Below, piece after piece: positions 42,501-57,500 of a stretch of 64,000 nt of DNA; the first letter of the stretch is position 1, and each line of letters begins with the position of its first letter. The stretch is taken from NCBI GenBank assembly GCA_036245805.1, contig BTRK01000005.1, positions 9,114,001-9,178,000 on the forward strand, given 5' to 3'. This stretch comes from Pristionchus mayeri. Lineage: Eukaryota; Nematoda; Chromadorea; Rhabditida; Neodiplogasteridae. The translations under genes were made by a program, and so were the position numbers. Under the pieces are notes generated by a model. The model did not search any database, was not told the origin of the DNA, and was given only the letters and a program-made list of their open reading frames with translations.

Positions 42501-45500
42501 TTGGCTGTAAATGATTCTTTGGTTGCATAGTAATGTGGTGATGGGTGTGAGAGGGAATGATCACCATCGACCTCATCAGGAGCGTAGATCATCCAGGAGT
42601 CGTTCATTGCATGGAATTTTCAAGTAATTCTCTTGGCTGAAAATGATTCTTTGGTTGCATAGTAATGTGGTGATGGGTGTGAGAGGGAATGCTAACCATC
42701 GACCTCATCAGGAGCGTAGATCATCCAGGAGTCGTTCATTTCACGGATTTTTCAAGTAATTCTCTTTGCTGAAAATGATTCTTTGGTTGCATAGTAATGT
42801 GCTGATGGGTGTGAGAGGGAATGCTAACCATCGACCTCATCAGGAGCGTAGATCATCCAGGAGTCGTTCATTGCATGGAATTTTCAAGTAATTCTCTTGG
42901 CTGAAAATGATTCTTTGGTTGCATAGTAATGTGGTGATGGGTGTGATAGGGAATGCAAACCATCGACCTCATCAGGAGCGTAGATCATCCAGGAGTCGTT
43001 CATTTCATGGAATTTTCAAGTAATTCTCTTTGCCGAGAATGATTCTTTGGTTGCATAGTAATGTGGTGATGGGTGTGAGAGGGAATGCTAACCATCGACA
43101 TCATCAGGAGCGTAGATCATCCAGGAGTCGTTCATTGCATGTAATTTTCAAGTAATTCTCTTTGCCGAAAATGATTCTTTGGTTGCATAATAATGTGGAG
43201 ATGGGTGTGAGAGGGAATGCTAACCATCGACCTCATCAGGAGCGTAGATCATCCAGGAGTCGTTCATTGCATGGAATTTTCAAGTAATTCTCTTGGCTGA
43301 AAATGATTCTTTGGTTGCATAGTAATGTGGTGATGGGTGTGATAGGGAATGCAAACCATCGACCTCATCAGGAGCGTAGATCATCCAGGAGTCGTTCATT
43401 TCATGGAATTTTCAAGTAATTCTCTTTGCCGAAAATGATTCTTTGGTTGCATAGTAATGTGGTGATGGGTGTGAGAGGGAATGCTAACCATCGACCTCAT
43501 CAGGAGCGTAGATCATCCAGGAGTCGTTCATTGCATGGAATTTTCAAGTAATTCTCTTGGCTGAAAATGATTCTTTGGTTGCATAGTAATGTGGTGATGG
43601 GTGTGAGAGGGAATGCTAACCATCGACCTCATCAGGAGCGTAGATCATCCAGGAGTCGTTCATTTCATGGATTTTTCAAGTAATTCTCTTTGCTGAAAAT
43701 GATTCTTTGGTTGCATAGTAATGTGCTGATGGGTGTGAGAGGGAATGCTAACCATCGACCTCATCAGGAGCGTAGATCATCCAGGAGTCGTTCATTGCAT
43801 GGAATTTTCAAGTAATTCTCTTGGCTGAAAATGATTCTTTGGTTGCATAGTAATGTGGTGATGGGTGTGATAGGGAATGCAAACCATCGACCTCATCAGG
43901 AGCGTAGATCATCCAGGAGTCGTTCATTTCATGGAATTTTCAAGTAATTCTCTTTGCCGAAAATGATTCTTTGGTTGCATAGTAATGTGGTTATGGGTGT
44001 GAGAGGGAATGCTAACCATCGACATCATCAGGAGCGTAGATCATCCAGGAGTCGTTCATTGCATGGAATTTTCAAGTAATTCTCTTTGCCGAAAATGATT
44101 CTTTGGTTGCATAGTAATGTGGTTATGGGTGTGAGAGGGAATGCTAACCATCGACCTCATCAGGAGCGTAGATCATCCAGGAGTCGTTCATTGCATGGAA
44201 TTTTCAAGTAATTCTCTTGGCTGAAAATGATTCTTTGGTTGCATAGTAATGTGGTGATGGGTGTGATAGGGAATGCAAACCATCGACCTCATCAGGAGCG
44301 TAGATCATCCAGGAGTCGTTCATTTCATGGAATTTTCAAGTAATTCTCTTTGCCGAAAATGATTCTTTGGTTGCATAGTAATGTGGTGATGGGTGTGAGA
44401 GGGAATGCTAACCATCGACCTCATCAGGAGCGTAGATCATCCAGGAGTCGTTCATTGCATGGAATTTTCAAGTAATTCTCTTGGCTGAAAATGATTCTTT
44501 GGTTGCATAGTAATGTGGTGATGGGTGTGAGAGGGAATGCTAACCATCGACCTCATCAGGAGCGTAGATCATCCAGGAGTCGTTCATTTCATGGATTTTT
44601 CAAGTAATTCTCTTTGCTGAAAATGATTCTTTGGTTGCATAGTAATGTGCTGATGGGTGTGAGAGGGAATGCTAACCATCGACCTCATCAGGAGCGTAGA
44701 TCATCCAGGAGTCGTTCATTGCATGGAATTTTCAAGTAATTCTCTTGGCTGAAAATGATTCTTTGGTTGCATAGTAATGTGGTGATGGGTGTGATAGGGA
44801 ATGCAAACCATCGACCTCATCAGGAGCGTAGATCATCCAGGAGTCGTTCATTTCATGGAATTTTCAAGTAATTCTCTTTGCCGAAAATGATTCTTTGGTT
44901 GCATAGTAATGTGGTTATGGGTGTGAGAGGGAATGCTAACCATCGACATCATCAGGAGCGTAGATCATCCAGGAGTCGTTCATTGCATGTAATTTTCAAG
45001 TAATTCTCTTTGCCGAAAATGATTCTTTGGTTGCATAATAATGTGGTGATGGGTGTGAGAGGGAATGATCACCATCGACCTCATCAGGAGCGTAGATCAT
45101 CCAGGAGTCGTTCATTGCATGGAATTTTCAAGTAATTCTCTTGGCTGTAAATGATTCTTTGGTTGCATAGTAATGTGGTGATGGGTGTGAGAGGGAATGA
45201 TCACCATCGACCTCATCAAGAGCGTAGATCATCCAGGAGTCGTTCATTGCATGGAATTTTCAAGTAATTCTCTTGGCTGAAAATGATTCTTTGGTTGCAT
45301 AGTAATGTGGTGATGGGTGTGAGAGGGAATGCTAACCATCGACCTCATCAGGAGCGTAGATCATCCAGGAGTCGTTCATTTCATGGATTTTTCAAGTAAT
45401 TCTCTTTGCTGAAAATGATTCTTTGGTTGCATAGTAATGTGCTGATGGGTGTGAGAGGGAATGCTAACCATCGACCTCATCAGGAGCGTAGATCATCCAG

Positions 45501-48500
45501 GAGTCGTTCATTGCATGGAATTTTCAAGTAATTCTCTTGGCTGAAAATGATTCTTTGGTTGCATAGTAATGTGGTGATGGGTGTGATAGGGAATGCAAAC
45601 CATCGACCTCATCAGGAGCGTAGATCATCCAGGAGTCGTTCATTTCATGGAATTTTCAAGTAATTCTCTTTGCCGAAAATGATTCTTTGGTTGCATAGTA
45701 ATGTGGTGATGGGTGTGAGAGGGAATGCTAACCATCGACCTCATCAGGAGCGTAGATCATCCAGGAGTCGTTCATTGCATGTAATTTTCAAGTAATTCTC
45801 TTTGCCGAAAATGATTCTTTGGTTGCATAATAATGTGGAGATGGGTGTGAGAGGGAATGCTAACCATCGACCTCATCAGGAGCGTAGATCATCCAGGAGT
45901 CGTTCATTGCATGGAATTTTCAAGTAATTCTCTTGGCTGAAAATGATTCTTTGGTTGCATAGTAATGTGGTGATGGGTGTGAGAGGGAATGATCACCATC
46001 GACCTCATCAGGAGCGTAGATCATCCAGGAGTCGTTCATTGCATGGAATTTTCAAGTAATTCTCTTGGCTGAAAATGATTCTTTGGTTGCATAGTAATGT
46101 GGTGATGGGTGTGAGAGGGAATGCTAACCATCGACCTCATCAGGAGCGTAGATCATCCAGGAGTCGTTCATTGCATGTAATTTTCAAGTAATTCTCTTTG
46201 CCGAAAATGATTCTTTGGTTGCATAATAATGTGGAGATGGGTGTGAGAGGGAATGCTAACCATCGACCTCATCAGGAGCGTAGATCATCCAGGAGTCGTT
46301 CATTGCATGGAATTTTCAAGTAATTCTCTTGGCTGAAAATGATTCTTTGGTTGCATAGTAATGTGGTGATGGGTGTGAGAGGGAATGATCACCATCGACC
46401 TCATCAGGAGCGTAGATCATCCAGGAGTCGTTCATTGCATGGAATTTTCAAGTAATTCTCTTGGCTGAAAATGATTCTTTGGTTGCATAGTAATGTGGTG
46501 ATGGGTGTGAGAGGGAATGCTAACCATCGACCTCATCAGGAGCGTAGATCATCCAGGAGTCGTTCATTTCATGGATTTTTCAAGTAATTCTCTTTGCTGA
46601 AAATGATTCTTTGGTTGCATAGTAATGTGCTGATGGGTGTGAGAGGGAATGCTAACCATCGACCTCATCAGGAGCGTAGATCATCCAGGAGTCGTTCATT
46701 TCATGGAATTTTCAAGTAATTCTCTTTGCCGAAAATGATTCTTTGGTTGCATAGTAATGTGGTGATGGGTGTGAGAGGGAATGCTAACCATCGACCTCAT
46801 CAGGAGCGTAGATCATCCAGGAGTCGTTCATTGCATGTAATTTTCAAGTAATTCTCTTTGCCGAAAATGATTCTTTGGTTGCATAATAATGTGGAGATGG
46901 GTGTGAGAGGGAATGCTAACCATCGACCTCATCAGGAGCGTAGATCATCCAGGAGTCGTTCATTGCATGGAATTTTCAAGTAATTCTCTTGGCTGAAAAT
47001 GATTCTTTGGTTGCATAGTAATGTGGTGATGGGTGTGAGAGGGAATGATCACCATCGACCTCATCAGGAGCGTAGATCATCCAGGAGTCGTTCATTGCAT
47101 GGAATTTTCAAGTAATTCTCTTGGCTGAAAATGATTCTTTGGTTGCATAGTAATGTGGTGATGGGTGTGAGAGGGAATGCTAACCATCGACCTCATCAGG
47201 AGCGTAGATCATCCAGGAGTCGTTCATTTCATGGATTTTTCAAGTAATTCTCTTAGCTGAAAATGATTCTTTGGTTGCATAGTAATGTGCTGATGGGTGT
47301 GAGAGGGAATGCTAACCATCGACCTCATCAGGAGCGTAGACCATCCAGGAGTCGTTCATTGCATGGAATTTTCAAGTAATTCTCTTGGCTGAAAATGATT
47401 CTTTGGTTGCATAGTAATGTGGTGATGGGTGTGAGAGGAAATGATCACCATCGACCTCATCAGGAGCGTAGATCATCCAGGAGTCGTTCATTGCATGGAA
47501 TTTTCAAGTAATTCTCTTGGCTGTAAATGATTCTTTGGTTGCATAGTAATGTGGTGATGGGTGTGAGAGGGAATGATCACCATCGACCTCATCAGGAGCG
47601 TAGATCATCCAGGAGTCGTTCATTGCATGGAATTTTCAAGTAATTCTCTTGGCTGAAAATGATTCTTTGGTTGCATAATAATGTGGAGATGGGTGTGAGA
47701 GGAAATGCTAACCATCGACCTCATCAGGAGCGTAGATCATCCAGGAGTCGTTCATTGCATGGAATTTTCAAGTAATTCTCTTGGCTGAAAATGATTCTTT
47801 GGTTGCATAGTAATGTGGTGATGGGTGTGAGAGGGAATGATCACCATCGACCTCATCAGGAGCGTAGATCATCCAGGAGTCGTTCATTGCATGGAATTTT
47901 CAAGTAATTCTCTTGGCTGAAAATGATTCTTTGGTTGCATAGTAATGTGGTGATGGGTGTGAGAGGGAATGCTAACCATCGACCTCATCAGGAGCGTAGA
48001 TCATCCAGGAGTCGTTCATTTCATGGATTTTTCAAGTAATTCTCTTTGCTGAAAATGATTCTTTGGTTGCATAGTAATGTGGTGATGGGTGTGAGAGGGA
48101 ATGCTAACCATCGACCTCATCAGGAGCGTAGATCATCCAGGAGTCGTTCATTTCATGGAATTTTCAAGTAATTCTCTTTGCCGAAAATGATTCTTTGGTT
48201 GCATAGTAATGTGGTGATGGGTGTGAGAGGGAATGCTAACCATCGACCTCATCAGGAGCGTAGATCATCCAGGAGTCGTTCATTGCATGGAATTTTCAAG
48301 TAATTCTCTTGGCTGAAAATGATTCTTTGGTTGCATAGTAATGTGGTGATGGGTGTGATAGGGAATGCAAACCATCGACCTCATCAGGAGCGTAGATCAT
48401 CCAGGAGTCGTTCATTTCATGGAATTTTCAAGTAATTCTCTTTGCCGAAAATGATTCTTTGGTTGCATAGTAATGTGGTTATGGGTGTGAGAGGGAATGC

Positions 48501-51500
48501 TAACCATCGACATCATCAGGAGCGTAGATCATCCAGGAGTCGTTCATTGCATGTAATTTTCAAGTAATTCTCTTTGCCGAAAATGATTCTTTGGTTGCAT
48601 AATAATGTGGTGATGGGTGTGAGAGGGAATGATCACCATCGACCTCATCAGGAGCGTAGATCATCCAGGAGTCGTTCATTGCATGGAATTTTCAAGTAAT
48701 TCTCTTGGCTGTAAATGATTCTTTGGTTGCATAGTAATGTGGTGATGGGTGTGAGAGGGAATGATCACCATCGACCTCATCAAGAGCGTAGATCATCCAG
48801 GAGTCGTTCATTGCATGGAATTTTCAAGTAATTCTCTTGGCTGAAAATGATTCTTTGGTTGCATAGTAATGTGGTGATGGGTGTGAGAGGGAATGCTAAC
48901 CATCGACCTCATCAGGAGCGTAGATCATCCAGGAGTCGTTCATTTCATGGATTTTTCAAGTAATTCTCTTTGCTGAAAATGATTCTTTGGTTGCATAGTA
49001 ATGTGCTGATGGGTGTGAGAGGGAATGCTAACCATCGACCTCATCAGGAGCGTAGATCATCCAGGAGTCGTTCATTGCATGGAATTTTCAAGTAATTCTC
49101 TTGGCTGAAAATGATTCTTTGGTTGCATAGTAATGTGGTGATGGGTGTGATAGGGAATGCAAACCATCGACCTCATCAGGAGCGTAGATCATCCAGGAGT
49201 CGTTCATTTCATGGAATTTTCAAGTAATTCTCTTTGCCGAAAATGATTCTTTGGTTGCATAGTAATGTGGTGATGGGTGTGAGAGGGAATGCTAACCATC
49301 GACCTCATCAGGAGCGTAGATCATCCAGGAGTCGTTCATTGCATGTAATTTTCAAGTAATTCTCTTTGCCGAAAATGATTCTTTGGTTGCATAATAATGT
49401 GGAGATGGGTGTGAGAGGGAATGCTAACCATCGACCTCATCAGGAGCGTAGATCATCCAGGAGTCGTTCATTGCATGGAATTTTCAAGTAATTCTCTTGG
49501 CTGAAAATGATTCTTTGGTTGCATAGTAATGTGGTGATGGGTGTGAGAGGGAATGATCACCATCGACCTCATCAGGAGCGTAGATCATCCAGGAGTCGTT
49601 CATTGCATGGAATTTTCAAGTAATTCTCTTGGCTGAAAATGATTCTTTGGTTGCATAGTAATGTGGTGATGGGTGTGAGAGGGAATGCTAACCATCGACC
49701 TCATCAGGAGCGTAGATCATCCAGGAGTCGTTCATTTCATGGATTTTTCAAGTAATTCTCTTTGCTGAAAATGATTCTTTGGTTGCATAGTAATGTGCTG
49801 ATGGGTGTGAGAGGGAATGCTAACCATCGACCTCATCAGGAGCGTAGATCATCCAGGAGTCGTTCATTTCATGGAATTTTCAAGTAATTCTCTTTGCCGA
49901 AAATGATTCTTTGGTTGCATAGTAATGTGGTGATGGGTGTGAGAGGGAATGCTAACCATCGACCTCATCAGGAGCGTAGATCATCCAGGAGTCGTTCATT
50001 GCATGTAATTTTCAAGTAATTCTCTTTGCCGAAAATGATTCTTTGGTTGCATAATAATGTGGAGATGGGTGTGAGAGGGAATGCTAACCATCGACCTCAT
50101 CAGGAGCGTAGATCATCCAGGAGTCGTTCATTGCATGGAATTTTCAAGTAATTCTCTTGGCTGAAAATGATTCTTTGGTTGCATAGTAATGTGGTGATGG
50201 GTGTGAGAGGGAATGATCACCATCGACCTCATCAGGAGCGTAGATCATCCAGGAGTCGTTCATTGCATGGAATTTTCAAGTAATTCTCTTGGCTGAAAAT
50301 GATTCTTTGGTTGCATAGTAATGTGGTGATGGGTGTGAGAGGGAATGCTAACCATCGACCTCATCAGGAGCGTAGATCATCCAGGAGTCGTTCATTTCAT
50401 GGATTTTTCAAGTAATTCTCTTTGCTGAAAATGATTCTTTGGTTGCCTAGTAATGTGCTGATGGGTGTGAGAGGGAATGCTAACCATCGACCTCATCAGG
50501 AGCGTAGACCATCCAGGAGTCGTTCATTGCATGGAATTTTCAAGTAATTCTCTTGGCTGAAAATGATTCTTTGGTTGCATAGTAATGTGGTGATGGGTGT
50601 GAGAGGAAATGATCACCATCGACCTCATCAGGAGCGTAGATCATCCAGGAGTCGTTCATTGCATGGAATTTTCAAGTAATTCTCTTGGCTGTAAATGATT
50701 CTTTGGTTGCATAGTAATGTGGTGATGGGTGTGAGAGGGAATGATCACCATCGACCTCATCAGGAGCGTAGATCATCCAGGAGTCGTTCATTGCATGGAA
50801 TTTTCAAGTAATTCTCTTGGCTGAAAATGATTCTTTGGTTGCATAATAATGTGGAGATGGGTGTGAGAGGAAATGCTAACCATCGACCTCATCAGGAGCG
50901 TAGATCATCCAGGAGTCGTTCATTGCATGGAATTTTCAAGTAATTCTCTTGGCTGAAAATGATTCTTTGGTTGCATAGTAATGTGGTGATGGGTGTGAGA
51001 GGGAATGATCACCATCGACCTCATCAGGAGCGTAGATCATCCAGGAGTCGTTCATTGCATGGAATTTTCAAGTAATTCTCTTGGCTGAAAATGATTCTTT
51101 GGTTGCATAGTAATGTGGTGATGGGTGTGAGAGGGAATGCTAACCATCGACCTCATCAGGAGCGTAGATCATCCAGGAGTCGTTCATTTCATGGATTTTT
51201 CAAGTAATTCTCTTTGCTGAAAATGATTCTTTGGTTGCATAGTAATGTGGTGATGGGTGTGAGAGGGAATGCTAACCATCGACCTCATCAGGAGCGTAGA
51301 TCATCCAGGAGTCGTTCATTTCATGGAATTTTCAAGTAATTCTCTTTGCCGAAAATGATTCTTTGGTTGCATAGTAATGTGGTGATGGGTGTGAGAGGGA
51401 ATGCTAACCATCGACCTCATCAGGAGCGTAGATCATCCAGGAGTCGTTCATTGCATGGAATTTTCAAGTAATTCTCTTGGCTGAAAATGATTCTTTGGTT

Positions 51501-54500
51501 GCATAGTAATGTGGTGATGGGTGTGAGAGGGAATGCTAACCATCGACCTCATCAGGAGCGTAGATCATCCAGGAGTCGTTCATTTCATGGATTTTTCAAG
51601 TAATTCTCTTTGCTGAAAATGATTCTTTGGTTGCATAGTAATGTGGTGATGGGTGTGAGAGGGAATGCTAACCATCGACCTCATCAGGAGCGTAGATCAT
51701 CCAGGAGTCGTTCATTGCATGGAATTTTCAAGTAATTCTCTTGGCTGAAAATGATTCTTTGGTTGCATAGTAATGTGGTGATGGGTGTGATAGGGAATGC
51801 TAACCATCGACCTCATCAGGAGCGTAGATCATCCAGGAGTCGTTCATTTCATGGAATTTTCAAGTAATTCTCTTTGCCGAAAATGATTCTTTGGTTGCAT
51901 AGTAATGTGGTGATGGGTGTGAGAGGGAATGATCACCATCGACCTCATCAGGAGCGTAGATCATCCAAGAGTCGTTCATTGCATGGAATTTTCAAGTAAT
52001 TCTCTTGGCTGAAAATGATTCTTTGGTTGCATAGTAATGTGGTGATGGGTGTGATAGGGAATGCTAACCATCGACCTCATCAGGAGCGTAGATCATCCAG
52101 GAGTCGTTCATTTCATGGAATTTTCAAGTAATTCTCTTTGCCGAAAATGATTCTTTGGTTGCATAGTAATGTGGTGATGGGTGTGAGAGGGAATGCTAAC
52201 CATCGACCTCATCAGGAGCGTAGATCATCCAGGAGTCGTTCATTGCATGGAATTTTCAAGTAATTCTCTTGGCTGAAAATGATTCTTTGGTTGCATAGTA
52301 ATGTGGTGATGGGTGTGAGAGGGAATGCTAACCATCGACCTCATCAGGAGCGTAGATCATCCAGGAGTCGTTCATTTCATGGATTTTTCAAGTAATTCTC
52401 TTTGCTGAAAATGATTCTTTGGTTGCATAGTAATGTGGTGATGGGTGTGAGAGGGAATGCTAACCATCGACCTCATCAGGAGCGTAGATCATCCAGGAGT
52501 CGTTCATTGCATGGAATTTTCAAGTAATTCTCTTGGCTGAAAATGATTCTTTGGTTGCATAGTAATGTGGTGATGGGTGTGATAGGGAATGCTAACCATC
52601 GACCTCATCAGGAGCGTAGATCATCCAGGAGTCGTTCATTTCATGGAATTTTCAAGTAATTCTCTTTGCCGAAAATGATTCTTTGGTTGCATAGTAATGT
52701 GGTGATGGGTGTGAGAGGGAATGATCACCATCGACCTCATCAGGAGCGTAGATCATCCAAGAGTCGTTCATTGCATGGAATTTTCAAGTAATTCTCTTGG
52801 CTGAAAATGATTCTTTGGTTGCATAGTAATGTGGTGATGGGTGTGATAGGGAATGCTAACCATCGACCTCATCAGGAGCGTAGATCATCCAGGAGTCGTT
52901 CATTTCATGGAATTTTCAAGTAATTCTCTTTGCCGAAAATGATTCTTTGGTTGCATAGTAATGTGGTGATGGGTGTGAGAGGGAATGCTAACCATCGACC
53001 TCATCAGGAGCGTAGATCATCCAGGAGTCGTTCATTGCATGGAATTTTCAAGTAATTCTCTTTGCCGAAAATGATTCTTTGGTTGCATAGTAATGTGGTT
53101 ATGGGTGTGAGAGGGAATGCTAACCATCGACCTCATCAGGAGCGTAGATCATCCAGGAGTCGTTCATTGCATGGAATTTTCAAGTAATTCTCTTTGCCGA
53201 AAATGATTCTTTGGTTGCATAGTAATGTGGTGATGGGTGTGAGAGGGAATGCTAACCATCGACCTCATCAGGAGCGTAGATCATCCAGGAGTCGTTCATT
53301 GCATGGAATTTTCAAGTAATTCTCTTTGCCGAAAATGATTCTTTGGTTGCATAGTAATGTGGTGATGGGTGTGAGAGGGAATGCTAACCATCGACCTCAT
53401 CAGGAGCGTAGATCATCCAAGAGTCGTTCATTGCATGGAATTTTCAAGTAATTCTCTTTGCCGAAAATGATTCTTTGGTTGCATAATAATGTGGAAATGG
53501 GTGTGAGAGGGAATGCTAACCATCGACCTCATCAGGAGCGTAGATCATCCAGGAGTCGTTCATTGCATGGAATTTTCAAGTAATTCTCTTGGCTGAAAAT
53601 GATTCTTTGGTTGCATAGTAATGTGGTGATGGGTGTGAGAGGGAATGATCACCATCGACCTCATCAGGAGCGTAGATCATCCAAGAGTCGTTCATTGCAT
53701 GGAATTTTCAAGTAATTCTCTTGGCTGAAAATGATTCTTTGGTTGCATAGTAATGTGGTGATGGGTGTGAGAGGGAATGCTAACCATCGACCTCATCAGG
53801 AGCGTAGATCATCCAGGAGTCGTTCATTTCATGGATTTTTCAAGTAATTCTCTTTGCTGAAAATGATTCTTTGGTTGCATAGTAATGTGGTGATGGGTGT
53901 GAGAGGGAATGCTAACCATCGACCTCATCAGGAGCGTAGATCATCCAGTAGTCGTTCATTGCATGGAATTTTCAAGTAATTCTCTTGGCTGAAAATGATT
54001 CTTTGGTTGCATAGTAATGTGGTGATGGGTGTGATAGGGAATGCTAACCATCGACCTCATCAGGAGCGTAGATCATCCAGGAGTCGTTCATTTCATGGAA
54101 TTTTCAAGTAATTCTCTTTGCCGAAAATGATTCTTTGGTTGCATAGTAATGTGGTGATGGGTGTGAGAGGGAATGCTAACCATCGACCTCATCAGGAGCG
54201 TAGATCATCCAGGAGTCGTTCATTGCATGGAATTTTCAAGTAATTATCTTTGCCGAAAATGATTCTTTGGTTGCAAAATAATAATGTGGAGATGGGTGTG
54301 AGAGGGAATGCTAACCATCGACCTCATCAGGAGCGTAGATCATCCAGGAGTCGTTCATTTCATGGATTTTTCAAGTAATTCTCTTGGCTGAAAATGATTC
54401 TTTGGTTGCATAGTAATGTGGTGATGGGTGTGATAGGGAATGCTAACCATCGACCTCATCAGGAGCGTAGATCATCCAGGAGTCGTTCATTTCATGGAAT

Positions 54501-57500
54501 TTTCAAGTAATTCTCTTTGCCGAAAATGATTCTTTGGTTGCATAGTAATGTGGTGATGGGTGTGAGAGGGAATGCTAACCATCGACCTCATCAGGAGCGT
54601 AGATCATCCAGGAGTCGTTCATTGCATGGAATTTTCAAGTAATTATCTTTGCCGAAAATGATTCTTTGGTTGCAAAATAATAATGTGGAGATGGGTGTGA
54701 GAGGGAATGCTAACCATCGACCTCATCAGGAGCGTAGATCATCCAGGAGTCGTTCATTTCATGGATTTTTCAAGTAATTCTCTTTGCTGAAAATGATTCT
54801 TTGGTTGCATAGTAATGTGGTGATGGGTGTGAGAGGGAATGCTAACCATCGACCTCATCAGGAGCGTAGATCATCCAGGAGTCGTTCATTGCATGGAATT
54901 TTCAAGTAATTCTCTTGGCTGAAAATGATTCTTTGGTTGCATAGTAATGTGGTGATGGGTGTGATAGGGAATGCTAACCATCGACCTCATCAGGAGCGTA
55001 GATCATCCAGGAGTCGTTCATTTCATGGAATTTTCAAGTAATTCTCTTTGCCGAAAATGATTCTTTGGTTGCAAAATAATAATGTGGAGATGGGTGTGAG
55101 AGGGAATGCTAACCATCGACCTCATCAGGAGCGTAGATCATCCAGGAGTCGTTCATTGCATGGAATTTTCAAGTAATTCTCTTGGCTGAAAATGATTCTT
55201 TGGTTGCATAGTAATGTGGTGATGGGTGTGAGAGGAAATGATCACCATCGACCTCATCAGGAGCGTAGATCATCCAGGAGTCGTTCATTGCATGGAATTT
55301 TCAAGTAATTCTCTTGGCTGTAAATGATTCTTTGGTTGCATAGTAATGTGGTGATGGGTGTGAGAGGGAATGATCACCATCGACCTCATCAGGAGCGTAG
55401 ATCATCCAGGAGTCGTTCATTGCATGGAATTTTCAAGTAATTCTCTTGGCTGAAAATGATTCTTTGGTTGCATAATAATGTGGAGATGGGTGTGAGAGGA
55501 AATGCTAACCATCGACCTCATCAGGAGCGTAGATCATCCAGGAGTCGTTCATTGCATGGAATTTTCAAGTAATTCTCTTGGCTGAAAATGATTCTTTGGT
55601 TGCATAGTAATGTGGTGATGGGTGTGAGAGGGAATGATCACCATCGACCTCATCAGGAGCGTAGATCATCCAGGAGTCGTTCATTGCATGGAATTTTCAA
55701 GTAATTCTCTTGGCTGAAAATGATTCTTTGGTTGCATAGTAATGTGGTGATGGGTGTGAGAGGGAATGCTAACCATCGACCTCATCAGGAGCGTAGATCA
55801 TCCAGGAGTCGTTCATTTCATGGATTTTTCAAGTAATTCTCTTTGCTGAAAATGATTCTTTGGTTGCATAGTAATGTGGTGATGGGTGTGAGAGGGAATG
55901 CTAACCATCGACCTCATCAGGAGCGTAGATCATCCAGGAGTCGTTCATTTCATGGAATTTTCAAGTAATTCTCTTGGCTGAAAATGATTCTTTGGTTGCA
56001 TAGTAATGTGGTGATGGGTGTGAGAGGGAATGCTAACCATCGACCTCATCAGGAGCGTAGATCATCCAGGAGTCGTTCATTGCATGGAATTTTCAAGTAA
56101 TTCTCTTGGCTGAAAATGATTCTTTGGTTGCATAGTAATGTGGTGATGGGTGTGAGAGGGAATGCTAACCATCGACCTCATCAGGAGCGTAGATCATCCA
56201 GGAGTCGTTCATTTCATGGATTTTTCAAGTAATTCTCTTTGCTGAAAATGATTCTTTGGTTGCATAGTAATGTGGTGATGGGTGTGAGAGGGAATGCTAA
56301 CCATCGACCTCATCAGGAGCGTAGATCATCCAGGAGTCGTTCATTGCATGGAATTTTCAAGTAATTCTCTTGGCTGAAAATGATTCTTTGGTTGCATAGT
56401 AATGTGGTGATGGGTGTGATAGGGAATGCTAACCATCGACCTCATCAGGAGCGTAGATCATCCAGGAGTCGTTCACTTCATGGAATTTTCAAGTAATTCT
56501 CTTTGCCGAAAATGATTCTTTGGTTGCATAGTAATGTGGTGATGGGTGTGAGAGGGAATGATCACCATCGACCTCATCAGGAGCGTAGATCATCCAAGAG
56601 TCGTTCATTGCATGGAATTTTCAAGTAATTCTCTTGGCTGAAAATGATTCTTTGGTTGCATAGTAATGTGGTGATGGGTGTGATAGGGAATGCTAACCAT
56701 CGACCTCATCAGGAGCGTAGATCATCCAGGAGTCGTTCATTTCATGGAATTTTCAAGTAATTATCTTTGCCGAAAATGATTCTTTGGTTGCATAGTAATG
56801 TGGTGATGGGTGTGAGAGGGAATGCTAACCATCGACCTCATCAGGAGCGTAGATCATCCAGGAGTCGTTCATTGCATGGAATTTTCAAGTAATTCTCTTT
56901 GCCGAAAATGATTCTTTGGTTGCATAGTAATGTGGTTATGGGTGTGAGAGGGAATGCTAACCATCGACCTCATCAGGAGCGTAGATCATAAAGGAGTCGT
57001 TCATTGCATGGAATTTTCAAGTAATTCTCTTTGCCGAAAATGATTCTTTGGTTGCATAGTAATGTGGTGATGGGTGTGAGAGGGAATGCTAACCATCGAC
57101 CTCATCAGGAGCGTAGATCATCCAGGAGTCGTTCATTGCATGGAATTTTCAAGTAATTCTCTTTGCCGAAAATGATTCTTTGGTTGCATAGTAATGTGGT
57201 GATGGGTGTGAGAGGGAATGCTAACCATCGACCTCATCAGGAGCGTAGATCATCCAGGAGTCGTTCATTGCATGGAATTTTCAAGTAATTCTCTTTGCCG
57301 AAAATGATTCTTTGGTTGCAAAATAATAATGTGGAGATGGGTGTGAGAGGGAATGCTAACCATCGACCTGATCAGGAGCGTAGATCATCCAGGAGTCGTT
57401 CATTGCATGGAATTTTCAAGTAATTCTCTTTGCCGAAAATGATTCTTTGGTTGCATAGTAATGTGGTGATGGGTGTGAGAGGGAATGCTAACCATCGACC